This document shows, one piece after another, positions 17,911 to 26,678 of a stretch of 64,000 nt of DNA. This DNA comes from LMUY01 sp965199005. Lineage in GTDB: Bacteria > Pseudomonadota > Alphaproteobacteria > Acetobacterales > Acetobacteraceae. The notes beneath the pieces are model-generated. The model was not told the origin of the DNA and did not search any database. It saw only the letters and a program-made list of their open reading frames with translations. How positions within the stretch are numbered: position 1 is the stretch's first letter; every line of letters begins with the position of its first letter. The stretch lies in contig CBDAQK010000001.1 of the NCBI GenBank assembly GCA_965199005.1, positions 1,178,001-1,242,000 of the forward strand, in the 5' to 3' direction. The translations under genes were made by a program, and so were the position numbers.

Positions 17911-19242
17911 CTACTCGCCGGCTGAGACGGCCTGCGCAGGCAGGTCGGACGGGTCCTCGGCCAACTCGCCATTCAGGGCCATCCGCAGCTTACCGCGATC
18001 CAGTTCGCCCTCCATGGCAGCCATGACGACGGTGGCAACCGCGTTGCCAATCATGTTCACCAGGGCCCGGGCCTCGCTCATGAACCGGTCGATCCCAAGG
18101 ATCAGCGCCATCCCGGCCAGCGGGATGGAGGGCACCACCCCCAGCGTCGCCACCAGCGCGATGAACCCGGCCCCCGTGACGCCGCTCGCGCCCTTGGAGG
18201 TCAGCACCGCGACGGCAAACAGGGCGATCTGCTGCTCGAAATTCAGCGACGTGTTGGTTGCCTGCGCCACGAACAGGGCCGCCAGGGTCATATAGATGCT
18301 GGTGCCGTCGGTGTTGAACACATACCCGGTGGGCACTACCAGACCGACCACAGGCCGCGAGCAGCCCGCCCGCTCCAGCTTCTCCATCAGGGAGGGCAAC
18401 GCCGGGTCGGAGGAGGAGGTGCCGAGCGTCAGCAGGATTTCTGCCTTGATGTAGTTCAGCAACTTGAAAATGTTGAAGCCCGCGAAGGCTGAGATGATGC
18501 CCAAAACGCCGAAGACGAAAATGGCGCTGGTGAAATAGAATACGCCGACCAGCTTCAACAACGGGCCCAGCGCCCAGATGCCATACCGGCCAACCGTGAA
18601 CGCCATCGCCCCGAACGCGCCGACGGGGGCGAGGCGCATCAGCAGGTTCACGACCGCAAACACCACGCCGGTTGCGCTATCGATCGCCTCCCGCATCGGG
18701 CGGGCCCGCTCCCCCAGCACGGACAGCGCATAGCCAAACAGGACCGAGACCAGCACGATCGGAAGGACGTCGCCTTGCGCGAAGGCGTCGATGAAGGTGT
18801 TGGGGATGATATTGATCAGGAAGTCCGCAATGCTCTGATGCTGGGCCGCGCTCGCATATTGGGCGATGGCCTTGCCGTCCAGCTTGGCCGGGTCGGCGTT
18901 GAACCCGGCGCCGGGCTGCAAGATGTTGCCGACCGCCATGCCAATGAAAAGGGCAAGGGTCGACACGATCTCGAAATACAGCAGCGCCTTGCCACCAACG
19001 CGGCCGACTTTTTTCATGCTCCCCATGGAGGAGATGCCAGAGACCACGGTGCAGAAGACCACCAGCCCGATCATCATCTTGATCAGCTTGATGAAACCGT
19101 CACCAAACGGCTTCATGGCAATCGCGAAGTCAGGGAAGAAATTGCCGATGATGATGGCGAGCACGATGCCCATGAGCACCTGTGCGTAGAGCGAGCGGTA
19201 AAACGGTATCTTTCGCGTCGGCAGCATTGCGGCGTGAGCCAT
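17911..19242 (-). CDS. dctA: C4-dicarboxylate transporter
   Basis: Sodium/proton-coupled symporter for succinate, fumarate and malate in the inner membrane, 443 residues. Colinear with E. coli DctA: MKPFGDGFIKLIKMMIGLVVFCTVVSGI, MRLAPVGAFGAMAFTVGRYG, LTLGTSSSDPALPSLMEKLE (serine-rich hairpin), PTGYVFNTDGTSIYMT (substrate and Na+ motif), SKGASGVTGAGFI and ILGIDRFMSEARAL. ATG at 19242 is preferred over ATG at 19251 because GGGGA lies 9 bases before it. No dctBD two-component pair is adjacent. Confidence 0.96.
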   Translation of the reverse strand: MAHAAMLPTRKIPFYRSLYAQVLMGIVLAIIIGNFFPDFAIAMKPFGDGFIKLIKMMIGLVVFCTVVSGISSMGSMKKVGRVGGKALLYFEIVSTLALFIGMAVGNILQPGAGFNADPAKLDGKAIAQYASAAQHQSIADFLINIIPNTFIDAFAQGDVLPIVLVSVLFGYALSVLGERARPMREAIDSATGVVFAVVNLLMRLAPVGAFGAMAFTVGRYGIWALGPLLKLVGVFYFTSAIFVFGVLGIISAFAGFNIFKLLNYIKAEILLTLGTSSSDPALPSLMEKLERAGCSRPVVGLVVPTGYVFNTDGTSIYMTLAALFVAQATNTSLNFEQQIALFAVAVLTSKGASGVTGAGFIALVATLGVVPSIPLAGMALILGIDRFMSEARALVNMIGNAVATVVMAAMEGELDRGKLRMALNGELAEDPSDLPAQAVSAGE

Positions 19243-19358
19243 GGTCGACATTCCCCAGCGCAGTATCACGATCGCGCGATCATTCGTGTCGCGGCGTTGC
19301 GCTATAGCGGGATCGGCGCCGGACTTAAACTGGTTTGTTGGAGAGTGAGGTCGCTTCG

Positions 19359-19754
19359 CTACATCCGTTCCAAGGCGTAGCGGACTTCGCAATACTGCGA
19401 GGAGACCGTCACATCCATATGCCGGCCGCTGATCTGGCCCTCGATCATCCCACGGCCATCGCTACCATGGATCGCGCCATCCGGCGCCACGATGGCGGCC
19501 AGGGCGTAGAAGGCGCGGGGGCCACGGTAGTTGAGCGACAAAGCGTTGCCGTCCACGACGACGATGCGGGACCCGCTGCGGGGACACCCGGCGATGGTGG
19601 CACGGGTCAGGCGGGCGATCCCGCGGTAGCGACCGTCTATCCGGTCCGGCGCGGCCACCGCCGGGCTCGCAACGGGCGCAGCGGGCTCGGCGCAGGCCGT
19701 CAGCGCCGCCAGCAGCAGCAGGGCGGCGCAGCGCGAGGACGGCGCGCTGTTCAG
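19359..19754 (-). CDS. Putative lipoprotein, translated from a CTG overlapping the ndk stop
   Basis: Reading from CTG at 19754 gives 131 residues with a textbook lipoprotein signal: CAALLLLAALTAC, then a Pro/Ala linker. The mature part contains IDGRYRGIARLTRAT, IVVVDGNALSLNYRG, IHGSDGRGMIEGQISGRHMDVTVSSQYCEVRYAL. This resembles small exported domains of unknown function that I cannot name. An in-frame stop lies just upstream. No ATG, GTG or TTG precedes the signal peptide; the first GTG (19658) would remove it. The CTG overlaps the ndk TGA in the 4-base arrangement CTGA, like the common ATGA coupling. Start choice is uncertain; the coding frame is convincing. Confidence 0.6.
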   Translation of the reverse strand: MNSAPSSRCAALLLLAALTACAEPAAPVASPAVAAPDRIDGRYRGIARLTRATIAGCPRSGSRIVVVDGNALSLNYRGPRAFYALAAIVAPDGAIHGSDGRGMIEGQISGRHMDVTVSSQYCEVRYALERM

Positions 19755-20173
19755 CCGACGATCTCGGACTCAGGGAAGAAGAAGGCAATTTCCTGCTTCG
19801 CGGCTTCGGGGCTATCCGACCCATGCACCGAATTCGCTTCGATATCTTCGGCAAAGAGCGCGCGGACGGTGCCGGGCTCGGCCTTTTTCGGGTCGGTAGC
19901 GCCCATCGTCTTGCGGTTCAGGGCGATCGCGTCCTCGCCCTCCAAAACCTGCACGACAACCGGGCCCGATGTCATGAAACCGACCAGCCCTGCGAAGAAC
20001 GGACGCTCCTTGTGAACGCCGTAAAACTCCTCCGCCTGGGCTTTGGTCAGGCGGATGCGCTTCTGCGCGATAACCCGCAACCCAGCCGCCTCCAGCGTGG
20101 CCAGCACCTTGCCGGTGATGTTCCGCCGGGTCGCATCCGGCTTGATGATGGAGAACGTACGCTCAAGCGCCAT
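19751..20173 (-). CDS. ndk: Nucleoside diphosphate kinase
   Basis: Transfers the gamma phosphate between nucleoside triphosphates and diphosphates in the cytoplasm. 140 residues, normal length. ERTFSIIKPDATRRN at the start, EFYGVHKERPFFAGLVGFMTSGPVV, and the active-site motif NSVHGSDSPEAAKQEIAFFF with the phosphorylated His are intact. ATG at 20173 has only a weak upstream AGGG. It is divergent from the membrane protein gene on its right. Confidence 0.98.
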   Translation of the reverse strand: MALERTFSIIKPDATRRNITGKVLATLEAAGLRVIAQKRIRLTKAQAEEFYGVHKERPFFAGLVGFMTSGPVVVQVLEGEDAIALNRKTMGATDPKKAEPGTVRALFAEDIEANSVHGSDSPEAAKQEIAFFFPESEIVG

Positions 20174-20290
20174 GTCGACATGCCCTGGTTGGATATTCCC
20201 GGCCTTTAACGGACGGTTGAAAGGTCGGCAAGGCCGGAACCGCAGTGCCGCGGGACACGTTGGGCCTCGCAACGAGGGGGAGTGGGCCGC

Positions 20291-20803
20291 ATGAGAGATC
20301 GAGCAGGCGACGGAATCCTGGGCGGGTTGATCCGCGGCGCGCTCGCCGGCGCCGCTGGTGTTTGGGCGCTGCACGAGGTGGACAAATATCTGGTGGCGCG
20401 TGAGAGCATGGCCACGAGGCAGGCAACAAAGGCGGTGCGGCCCGGTGGGCTGGATCCGGCCCATGTGCTGGCCGCGCGGGCCACCAAGGCGATGGGGGCG
20501 GAACTGGCGCATCCGGAAGACAACTCGGTGGGCCTGGCAGTGAAATATGCGATGGGGATCGTCCCCGCGGCCATCCTGGGCGCGCTCCGGGATCGTCTGG
20601 GATGGCTGACGGCGGGGCGCGGCTTCGCCTTTGGCGTGACGACCTGGGCCATCGAGGACGAGTGGGCGACGGCCCGCGTCGGGGCTGCGGCATCCCCCAA
20701 CAAATACCCCTGGCAGGCGCATGGCCGCGGTTTTGTCGGGCATGTGGTGTATGGGCTGACGGTGGACGCCGTGCTGCGCGTGCTGAAGGGGCCGCCGCGG
20801 TAA
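20291..20803 (+). CDS. Hypothetical protein, probably membrane-associated (DUF1440/YagU-like)
   Basis: 170 residues. Features are a Gly/Ala-rich N-terminus (GILGGLIRGALAGAAGVWALHEVDKYL), a second hydrophobic stretch (VGLAVKYAMGIVPAAILGALRD), and a third near the C-terminus (FVGHVVYGLTVDAVLRVL). The arrangement is reminiscent of YagU-type inner membrane proteins, but I am not certain. ATG at 20291 follows GAGGGGGAG at a good distance; an in-frame GTG at 20282 lies within that site. Confidence 0.6.
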   Translation: MRDRAGDGILGGLIRGALAGAAGVWALHEVDKYLVARESMATRQATKAVRPGGLDPAHVLAARATKAMGAELAHPEDNSVGLAVKYAMGIVPAAILGALRDRLGWLTAGRGFAFGVTTWAIEDEWATARVGAAASPNKYPWQAHGRGFVGHVVYGLTVDAVLRVLKGPPR

Positions 20804-20853
20804 CACGCCGTCTCGGGCTGGTCGCTGGGCGGCTGGCGGACTAAATCACCGGC

Positions 20854-22710
20854 ATGAGTTTGCTGGTGATTGAAGATGTCTTCTTGCGCATGGCCGGACG
20901 GCCCTTGCTGGAACACGCGACGCTGCGGGTGGATGCGGGCCGCCGAATCGGCCTGGTCGGGCGCAACGGTGCCGGCAAGTCTACCCTGCTGCGGGCGATC
21001 ACCGGGGAGTTGACGCTGGATGGCGGAACCATCCACCTGGCGTCCGGCGCGCGCATGGCCCAGGTCCGCCAGGAAGCACCCTCCGGCCCGGCCACCCTGC
21101 TCGACACCGTGTTGGAAGGCGATTCGGAGCGACTGGCGCTGCTGGCCGAGGCTGAAACCGCCAACCCCTCCCGGCTGGCGGAAGTGCACGAGCGGTTGCG
21201 CACGATCGGCGCGGACTCGGCACCTTCGCGCGCGGCGGCCATCCTCGCCGGGCTCGGCTTCGATACGGCGGCCCAGGGCCGCGCCGTCGCCGAGTTCAGC
21301 GGTGGGTGGCGCATGCGAGTGGCGTTGGCGACGGCGCTGTTCGCGGCACCCGACCTCTTGCTGCTGGACGAGCCGACCAACCATTTGGACCTGGAAGCCA
21401 CCATGTGGCTGGAGGGCTGGATCGCACGCTTTCCAGGGGCGTGCCTGATCGTCAGCCACGATCGCGAGTTGCTCGACCGCGCCGTCGAAGCGATCGCCCA
21501 TTTGGACCAGCGCCGCCTGTCGCTCACACCCGGCGGTTACACCGAATTCGTCCGCATCCGCACCGAGCAAGCCATGCAGCAGGCCCGTGCCGCCGAGCGC
21601 ATCGCCGCCCAGCGCGCCCATTTGCAGTCTTTCGTGGACCGGTTCCGTGCCAAGGCCACCAAGGCCCGCCAGGCCCAATCCCGGCTGAAGGCGCTGGAGC
21701 GGCTGCCGGTGATCGAGAGCGTGGTGGAGGACCATGCGACCCGGTTCGCCTTCCCCGAGCCTGCGCAACTGTCCCCACCCATCCTGCAGCTCGACCGGGT
21801 CAATGCGGGGTATGACGGGCGGGTGGTGCTGCGGGGTGTGACCCTGCGGGTGGATATGGAAGACCGCATCGCCCTGCTCGGCGCCAATGGGAATGGCAAG
21901 AGCACGCTCGCCAAGCTGCTCGCCGGGCGAATGGAGCCGCTGTCGGGTGAGGTGCACCGGCACCCGAAGCTGCGTGTCGGCTATTTTGCCCAGCACCAGG
22001 CGGAGGAGTTGATTGCCGGCGAGACGCCGGTCGACCACATGGCGCGTGCGATGCCCCGCGCCCTGCCACCGGCCGTGCGGGCTCAACTCGCCCGGTTCGG
22101 CCTTGATGCGGACAGGGCCGAGACCCGAACCGCGCAACTGTCTGGCGGCGAGCGGGCCCGCCTGCTGCTGGCGCTGGCGACCCGGGATGCGCCGCAATTG
22201 CTGATCCTGGACGAACCGACCAACCACCTCGATATCGACGCGCGCGACGCGCTGGTGCGCGCCCTAGCCGAGTTCAGCGGGGCGGTGCTGCTGATCACCC
22301 ACGATCCGCATCTCGTCACCTTGGTCGCGGACCGGTTGTGGCTGGTCGCGGATGGGACGGCCAAGCCCTACGAGGGGGATTTGGATGATTATCGCGGGCT
22401 GCTGGCCGAACAGGCTCGCCCCACCCGGACCGAGGCGCCAACGCGGCGCGACGACCGGCGGGACCGCGCCCAGGCCCGCGTCCAAACGGCGCCGCTGCGC
22501 AAGCAGGCCAAGGACGCGGAAGCGGCGCTCGCCCGGCTCTCCGTAGAGCGGGCGCGGCTGGAGGCAAGACTCGCCGACCCGGCGCTCTACGCGCCCGGGC
22601 GGGCGGCAGACGTCACCGCCGCGAATACCAGGCTCGCCGCCATTGCGCGGGAGACCGAGAGTGCCGAGCAGGCCTGGTTGGAAGCCGAAGAGGCGCTGGC
22701 GCAGGCCTAG
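20854..22710 (+). CDS. ABC-F family ATPase (Uup/EttA-like)
   Basis: A soluble protein of 618 residues with two fused ATP-binding domains and no membrane span, the hallmark of ABC-F translation factors. Domain 1 has GRNGAGKST, the signature FSGGWRMR and LLLLDEPTNHLD. Domain 2 has GANGNGKST, LSGGERAR and LLILDEPTNHLD. The linker between them carries the charged RAKATKARQAQSRLKALERL helix. The C-terminal 90 residues (RRDDRRDRAQARVQTAPLRKQ onward) form an Arg/Glu-rich coiled coil. ABC-F proteins act on the ribosome E site; which subgroup this is cannot be told by eye. Confidence 0.95.
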   Translation: MSLLVIEDVFLRMAGRPLLEHATLRVDAGRRIGLVGRNGAGKSTLLRAITGELTLDGGTIHLASGARMAQVRQEAPSGPATLLDTVLEGDSERLALLAEAETANPSRLAEVHERLRTIGADSAPSRAAAILAGLGFDTAAQGRAVAEFSGGWRMRVALATALFAAPDLLLLDEPTNHLDLEATMWLEGWIARFPGACLIVSHDRELLDRAVEAIAHLDQRRLSLTPGGYTEFVRIRTEQAMQQARAAERIAAQRAHLQSFVDRFRAKATKARQAQSRLKALERLPVIESVVEDHATRFAFPEPAQLSPPILQLDRVNAGYDGRVVLRGVTLRVDMEDRIALLGANGNGKSTLAKLLAGRMEPLSGEVHRHPKLRVGYFAQHQAEELIAGETPVDHMARAMPRALPPAVRAQLARFGLDADRAETRTAQLSGGERARLLLALATRDAPQLLILDEPTNHLDIDARDALVRALAEFSGAVLLITHDPHLVTLVADRLWLVADGTAKPYEGDLDDYRGLLAEQARPTRTEAPTRRDDRRDRAQARVQTAPLRKQAKDAEAALARLSVERARLEARLADPALYAPGRAADVTAANTRLAAIARETESAEQAWLEAEEALAQA

Positions 22711-22781
22711 CGCGGGCGACGGGAAGTGCCAGCGCGGTGATCCCCGTTGCCGCCGGGCCGCACCGGTATAGGATGGCCGAC

Positions 22782-23948
22782 ATGGCCGAAATCCCGCACA
22801 TGAACAGCACCGAAATCCTCGACCGGCTGATCTCGTTCGACACGACGTCACGCAACTCCAACCTCCGATTGATCGGTTGGGTCAGGGATTACTTGGGCAA
22901 ATTCGGAGTCCCATACCGGCTCAGCCACGACGCGACGGGGGAACGAGCCAATCTGCACGCGGTGATCGGGCCCACTGGACCCGGCGGCATAGCGCTATCC
23001 GGGCATGTCGATACGGTGCCTGTGGACGGCCAGGCCTGGAGCGCGGACCCGTTTCATCTCCGCGCCGAGGGCGGCAAGCTGATGGGCCGGGGAGCGGCTG
23101 ACATGAAGGGCTTCGTCGCCTGCTGCCTCGCCGCGGTGCCGATGTTCCAGTCCGCCGGGTTGCGGCAGCCCATCCATTTGTTCATCTCCTATAACGAGGA
23201 AGTGGATTGCGCCGGGGCCCGGCGGCTGATCGTGGATCTGGCGGAAAGCGGGCAAGCGCCCTCGCTTTGCATCGTGGGCGAGCCGACCAGCATGCAGCCG
23301 GTGCTCGGCCACAAGGGTCGGATCGCGCTTGACGTGACGGTGCGGGGCCGGCCGGGCCACTCCTCCCAGCCGGGGCGTGGGGTGAACGCGCTGTATGCCG
23401 CCGCCGAAGCCGTGGCGTGGGTGGCTGCCGAGCAGCGCCGGATCGCGGCCGAAGGGCCGTTCATGCCGGGCTTCGACCCGCCTCACACCACCGTGCATGT
23501 CGGCTTGCTGTCGGGTGGCACCGTGCTGAACATCATCCCTGAAAATGCGCGGTTTCGGATGGAATCGCGCGTGGTCCCCGGTGACGACGCGCATGCCGTG
23601 GTGGCGCGGCTGCAATCCCACGTGGCAACCGCTATCGAGCCCGCCATGCACGCGGTAGACCCGGCAACGGGCTTCACCATCACCGTGACCGACTGGCTCC
23701 CTGGCCTGTCACTCGACCCGGACCACGCCCTGGCGGAAATGGTGCGGCGGCTTACCGGCTCCAACAGTGCCGGGTATGTGAGTTACGGCACGGAAGCCGG
23801 TTTGTATGAGGAGGCCGGCATCCCATCCATCGTGTGCGGCCCCGGCGACATAGCGCAGGCGCACACGCCGGACGAATGGATCGCGGCCAGCCAATTGGAC
23901 GCTTGCGACGCCTTCCTGGCGCGCCTCGCGGCTCAGCAAGCCGCATGA
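22782..23948 (+). CDS. argE: Acetylornithine deacetylase
   Basis: M20 zinc peptidase family enzyme of 388 residues that removes the acetyl group from N2-acetyl-L-ornithine, giving ornithine. Metal-site motifs are ALSGHVDTVPVDG, GRGAADMKGFVA, the catalytic Glu pair SYNEEVDCAG, GEPT, and a C-terminal His in IAQAHTPDEW. The lid-domain motif VRGRPGHSSQPGRGVNA is also present. ATG at 22782 follows AGGA by 8 bases; upstream in-frame GTG and ATG codons lack better sites. It overlaps the next gene by ATGA. argC lies about 3 kb away on the other strand. Desuccinylase or other M20 substrates are possible, but the ArgE assignment is good. Confidence 0.88.
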   Translation: MAEIPHMNSTEILDRLISFDTTSRNSNLRLIGWVRDYLGKFGVPYRLSHDATGERANLHAVIGPTGPGGIALSGHVDTVPVDGQAWSADPFHLRAEGGKLMGRGAADMKGFVACCLAAVPMFQSAGLRQPIHLFISYNEEVDCAGARRLIVDLAESGQAPSLCIVGEPTSMQPVLGHKGRIALDVTVRGRPGHSSQPGRGVNALYAAAEAVAWVAAEQRRIAAEGPFMPGFDPPHTTVHVGLLSGGTVLNIIPENARFRMESRVVPGDDAHAVVARLQSHVATAIEPAMHAVDPATGFTITVTDWLPGLSLDPDHALAEMVRRLTGSNSAGYVSYGTEAGLYEEAGIPSIVCGPGDIAQAHTPDEWIAASQLDACDAFLARLAAQQAA

Positions 23949-24886
23949 CCGAAGCGGCCGCGGGGATGCTGCCGCATTTCGCGGTCCAGGTGCGGGCGCC
24001 GGACATTTCGCCCTGGCTCGCGGGCAATACCGGCATCCCTGGCTTCACGACGATCGACTCCGGCCGCCCGGGTCCGCACGTCGCCGTGACGGCGCTGATG
24101 CACGGCAATGAATTGGCTGGCGCCATCGTGCTGGACCGGTTGCTGCGCCAAGGCGTCTCACCCGCGCTGGGCCGCCTGACCGTTGGGTTTGCCAATCTGG
24201 AGGCGTTTTCCAGGTTCAACCCCCTGCAGCCGACAGCCTCGCGCTTCGTGGACGAGGATCTGAACCGGCTATGGGACCCGGCGATCCTTGATGGACCCCG
24301 CCGGTCGAGCGAGTTGGACCGCGCCCGCGCGATGCGGCCGCTCATCGACGGGTTCGACCTCCTCCTGGACATCCATTCCATGCTGTGGCCGTCCGATCCG
24401 CTGATTCTGAGCGGCCCGACTGCCAAGGGCCGCGCCCTGGGCCAATCGATCGGGACGCCCGAGATGGTCATTACCGACCATGGCCACATCAGCGGCCCAC
24501 GGTTGATCGACTACGTCCGCTTCACCGGCCCCGATCCCGCGGCGGCGGTCCTGGTCGAAGCGGGACAGCACTGGGAAACCGAGGCCGTCACCTGCGCCAC
24601 GCATGCACTGGACGGGCTGCTGCACTGCACGGGGATACGGCCAAGCCCGGAAATCCGCTCGCGAGGCCGGGCCGCGGAGGTCACGGTCGCCGTCACGGCC
24701 GCGACGTCGGCCTTCGCGTTCGTTCGTGAATTTCGCGGCGGGCAGATCATCCCCGAGCGTAACACATTGATTGCATTGGATGGCAACACGGAAATCCGCA
24801 CTCCGCACGACGATTGCATGCTCGTGATGCCCAGCCTGCGCCCCAGCCGCGGACATACAGCCGTCCGCCTCGCCCGGTTCGTTTGA
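23945..24886 (+). CDS. Succinylglutamate desuccinylase/aspartoacylase family protein
   Basis: Zinc-dependent deacylase of 313 residues (AstE/AspA/M14-like fold). The metal motif is ALMHGNELAGA (HxxE), followed by VDEDLNRLWDP and the second His in LLLDIHSMLWPSDPL, with the catalytic Glu region VLVEAGQHWE. The ATG overlaps the argE stop (ATGA). It therefore forms a unit with argE, and both may act on N-acyl amino acids. The C-terminal beta domain (FVREFRGGQIIPERNTLIALDG) resembles the tail of the family. No astABCD genes are near, so it is probably not part of arginine succinyltransferase degradation. Confidence 0.85.
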   Translation: MTEAAAGMLPHFAVQVRAPDISPWLAGNTGIPGFTTIDSGRPGPHVAVTALMHGNELAGAIVLDRLLRQGVSPALGRLTVGFANLEAFSRFNPLQPTASRFVDEDLNRLWDPAILDGPRRSSELDRARAMRPLIDGFDLLLDIHSMLWPSDPLILSGPTAKGRALGQSIGTPEMVITDHGHISGPRLIDYVRFTGPDPAAAVLVEAGQHWETEAVTCATHALDGLLHCTGIRPSPEIRSRGRAAEVTVAVTAATSAFAFVREFRGGQIIPERNTLIALDGNTEIRTPHDDCMLVMPSLRPSRGHTAVRLARFV

Positions 24887-24950
24887 AAAAGCTTCATGCC
24901 GCTGCACGCTGAGCCCATATATTGCTGCACTGCAGTAGAGGAGAGGCAGC

Positions 24951-25526
24951 ATGCCCCTGAGCCAGCCTGTTGCCGGACGCGAGAACGCCCACACCCGCCG
25001 CATCGAACTCCAAGGCTATAGCCGCGCCGACGGCCTGTTCGACGTCGAGGCGCGGATGACCGATACGAAGAGCCACGCTTTCTCGACCGGCGACCGCTGG
25101 ATCGAGCCGGGTGAGCCATTGCACGGCATGTCGATGCGCATGACGGTCGACGAAGAGATGACGATCGTCGGCTTCGAGGCGGCCATCGACTATAGTCCGT
25201 ATGGGATTTGTCCCGAAATCGCACCAAACTTCGCCAATCTGGTTGGTCTGCGCATTGGCCGCGGCTTTCTTCGTGCGGCGGCAGAAAGGGTCGGGGGGAC
25301 CCATGGCTGCACCCATCTGCGGGAGCTGCTGCAACCAATGGCGACCGTGGTCTACCAGACGCTCTACCCCGTGCTGTCGCGGCGCAACCGGCCTGCCCCG
25401 GCCGCCGCCATGCCGCAATTGCTGAATACCTGCCACACCTACCGAACCGACGGCCCCGTCGTGCAAGCGAAATGGCCGGACCAGTACACGGGCGCGGCCA
25501 TAGACCCGGTGAACAGCCCGTCCTAG
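24951..25526 (+). CDS. DUF2889 family protein
   Basis: 191-residue cytoplasmic protein of unknown function. The DUF2889 order is visible: TRRIELQGYSRADGLFDVEARMTDTKSH, PGEPLHGMSMRMTVDEEMTIVGFEAAIDYSPYGICPEIAPNF, GLRIGRGFLRAAAERVGGTHGCTHLRELL. The conserved Cys and His residues (GICPE, GCTHL) could bind metal. It is preceded by a good GGAGAGGCAGC ribosome site. Its last four bases overlap the convergent lipoprotein gene. Confidence 0.85.
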   Translation: MPLSQPVAGRENAHTRRIELQGYSRADGLFDVEARMTDTKSHAFSTGDRWIEPGEPLHGMSMRMTVDEEMTIVGFEAAIDYSPYGICPEIAPNFANLVGLRIGRGFLRAAAERVGGTHGCTHLRELLQPMATVVYQTLYPVLSRRNRPAPAAAMPQLLNTCHTYRTDGPVVQAKWPDQYTGAAIDPVNSPS

Positions 25527-26116
25527 GGCGGGAGAAACCCGTTGCCGATATTGGGCTGGGTCGAACCACCGGAATTATCCGGCCCATTCAGCTCTTCGCC
25601 GAGATGCTGGGTCGCGACATCGGCCATCCGGATGTACGGCAAATTTGCGAGCACCTGGATGGTCTGGGCCCCGCCGGCGGGGAATGCCGGGTTGGTGAGC
25701 ACCACCACCGCCGCCGCCGCATTGTTGGATGCGAGGTCGTTCCGCGCGGCAACCAGGCTATCGACCACAAGCTGGGATGGGGCATCGGGGGCGATCCCGA
25801 CCGCGGCCCGTGTATCCGCACGCGCCTGCAACAGCTCCGCCTGCGTGGTGGACGAGACCGTGTTCCAACGCGGGTTCGTGTTCAGCGCGCCGGCAATGTA
25901 ATCCATCGCCAAGACCGCCTCGGCTCCGTCGACCGGCTTGCCATAGGTGCGGGACGCATCGGCAAAGGTGAATTGGGCGTATTGGATGGCCGCTAAATCC
26001 TGGTCGGCCGGGCCGAACAGGCCGGGCGGCAGGGTCGCCGTGGTGGGCGGCGGCGGCTGCGCCCCGCATCCCGCAAGCAACAGCGCAACCACCGGGACGA
26101 CGGTCAGGACGCGCAT
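25523..26116 (-). CDS. Putative lipoprotein, hypothetical
   Basis: 197 residues. The N-terminus is a lipoprotein signal (RVLTVVPVVALLLAGC, then GAQPPPPTTATLPPG). The mature part is helical and Ala/Asn-rich (AVLAMDYIAGALNTNPRWNTVSSTTQAELLQARADTRAAVG) with a repeat-like hydrophobic stretch NNAAAAVVVLTNPAFPAGGAQTIQVLANLPYI. It ends in a Gly/Asn/Pro-rich tail. I do not recognise the family. ATG at 26116 is preceded by AGGAG. It follows the gamma-carbonic-anhydrase-like gene by 22 bases and may belong to the argC transcript. Confidence 0.75.
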   Translation of the reverse strand: MRVLTVVPVVALLLAGCGAQPPPPTTATLPPGLFGPADQDLAAIQYAQFTFADASRTYGKPVDGAEAVLAMDYIAGALNTNPRWNTVSSTTQAELLQARADTRAAVGIAPDAPSQLVVDSLVAARNDLASNNAAAAVVVLTNPAFPAGGAQTIQVLANLPYIRMADVATQHLGEELNGPDNSGGSTQPNIGNGFLPP

Positions 26117-26138
26117 TCGAACTCCTTGCCGGCCGCAC

Positions 26139-26678
26139 TCAACGGACGGGGGTGAGCCCAGAGCGGAAGCGCTTGCCATTTTCAACGTAACGCACGGCCG
26201 TGTCATCCCAATGCGCCCGCTCCTCCGCCGACATGACGCGCAAGAGGCGGGCTGGGGCGCCCGTCCATAACTCATTGGGTCCGATCACCTTGCCCGGTGT
26301 CAGCAGGCCGGCCGCGCCAAGCATGCCGCCCTCCCGGATCGTGGCGCCGTCCAACACGGTCGCCCCCATGCCGACGAAGGCCCGGTCCTCGAGCGTACAG
26401 GCGTGGATGATACAGGCGTGACCGATCGTGACATGCCGCCCGATGAGACAGGGATAATTCCCCGGATTGACGTGCACGATGGACCCATCCTGGATGTTCG
26501 TCCCGTCGCCGACATGGATGTGGTTGGTGTCACCGCGCAACACGCAATGCCACCAAACAGTCACCCCGGCACCGAGCACGACATTGCCGATGATTGCTGC
26601 GGTTGGCGCGACCCACGCATCGGGTGCGACCTGCGGCGCGACCCCGTCCAGTGCCCAAAGCGGGCCGTCACCCGGCAA
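26139..26678 (-). CDS. Gamma-carbonic-anhydrase-like hexapeptide protein
   Basis: 179-residue left-handed beta-helix protein of the gamma-class carbonic anhydrase family (YrdA/PaaY type). Hexapeptide turns run from PTAAIIGNVVLGAGVTVWWHCVLRGD to TPGKVIGPNELW. The three potential zinc ligands are in NHIHVGD, TIGHACIIHAC. It starts with TTG at 26678: a strong GGGAGG lies 6-7 bases before it, and no later ATG fits the fold. The start overlaps the 3' end of argC by 11 bases, indicating coupling. Activity as a carbonic anhydrase is unproven for many members. Confidence 0.9.
   Translation of the reverse strand: MPGDGPLWALDGVAPQVAPDAWVAPTAAIIGNVVLGAGVTVWWHCVLRGDTNHIHVGDGTNIQDGSIVHVNPGNYPCLIGRHVTIGHACIIHACTLEDRAFVGMGATVLDGATIREGGMLGAAGLLTPGKVIGPNELWTGAPARLLRVMSAEERAHWDDTAVRYVENGKRFRSGLTPVR

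Noticed and set aside
20206..22227. Long minus-strand reading frame opposite the ABC-F gene
   Set aside because: Its translation is low-complexity Arg/Gly/Gln-rich shadow sequence. The plus strand carries the complete ABC-F motifs.
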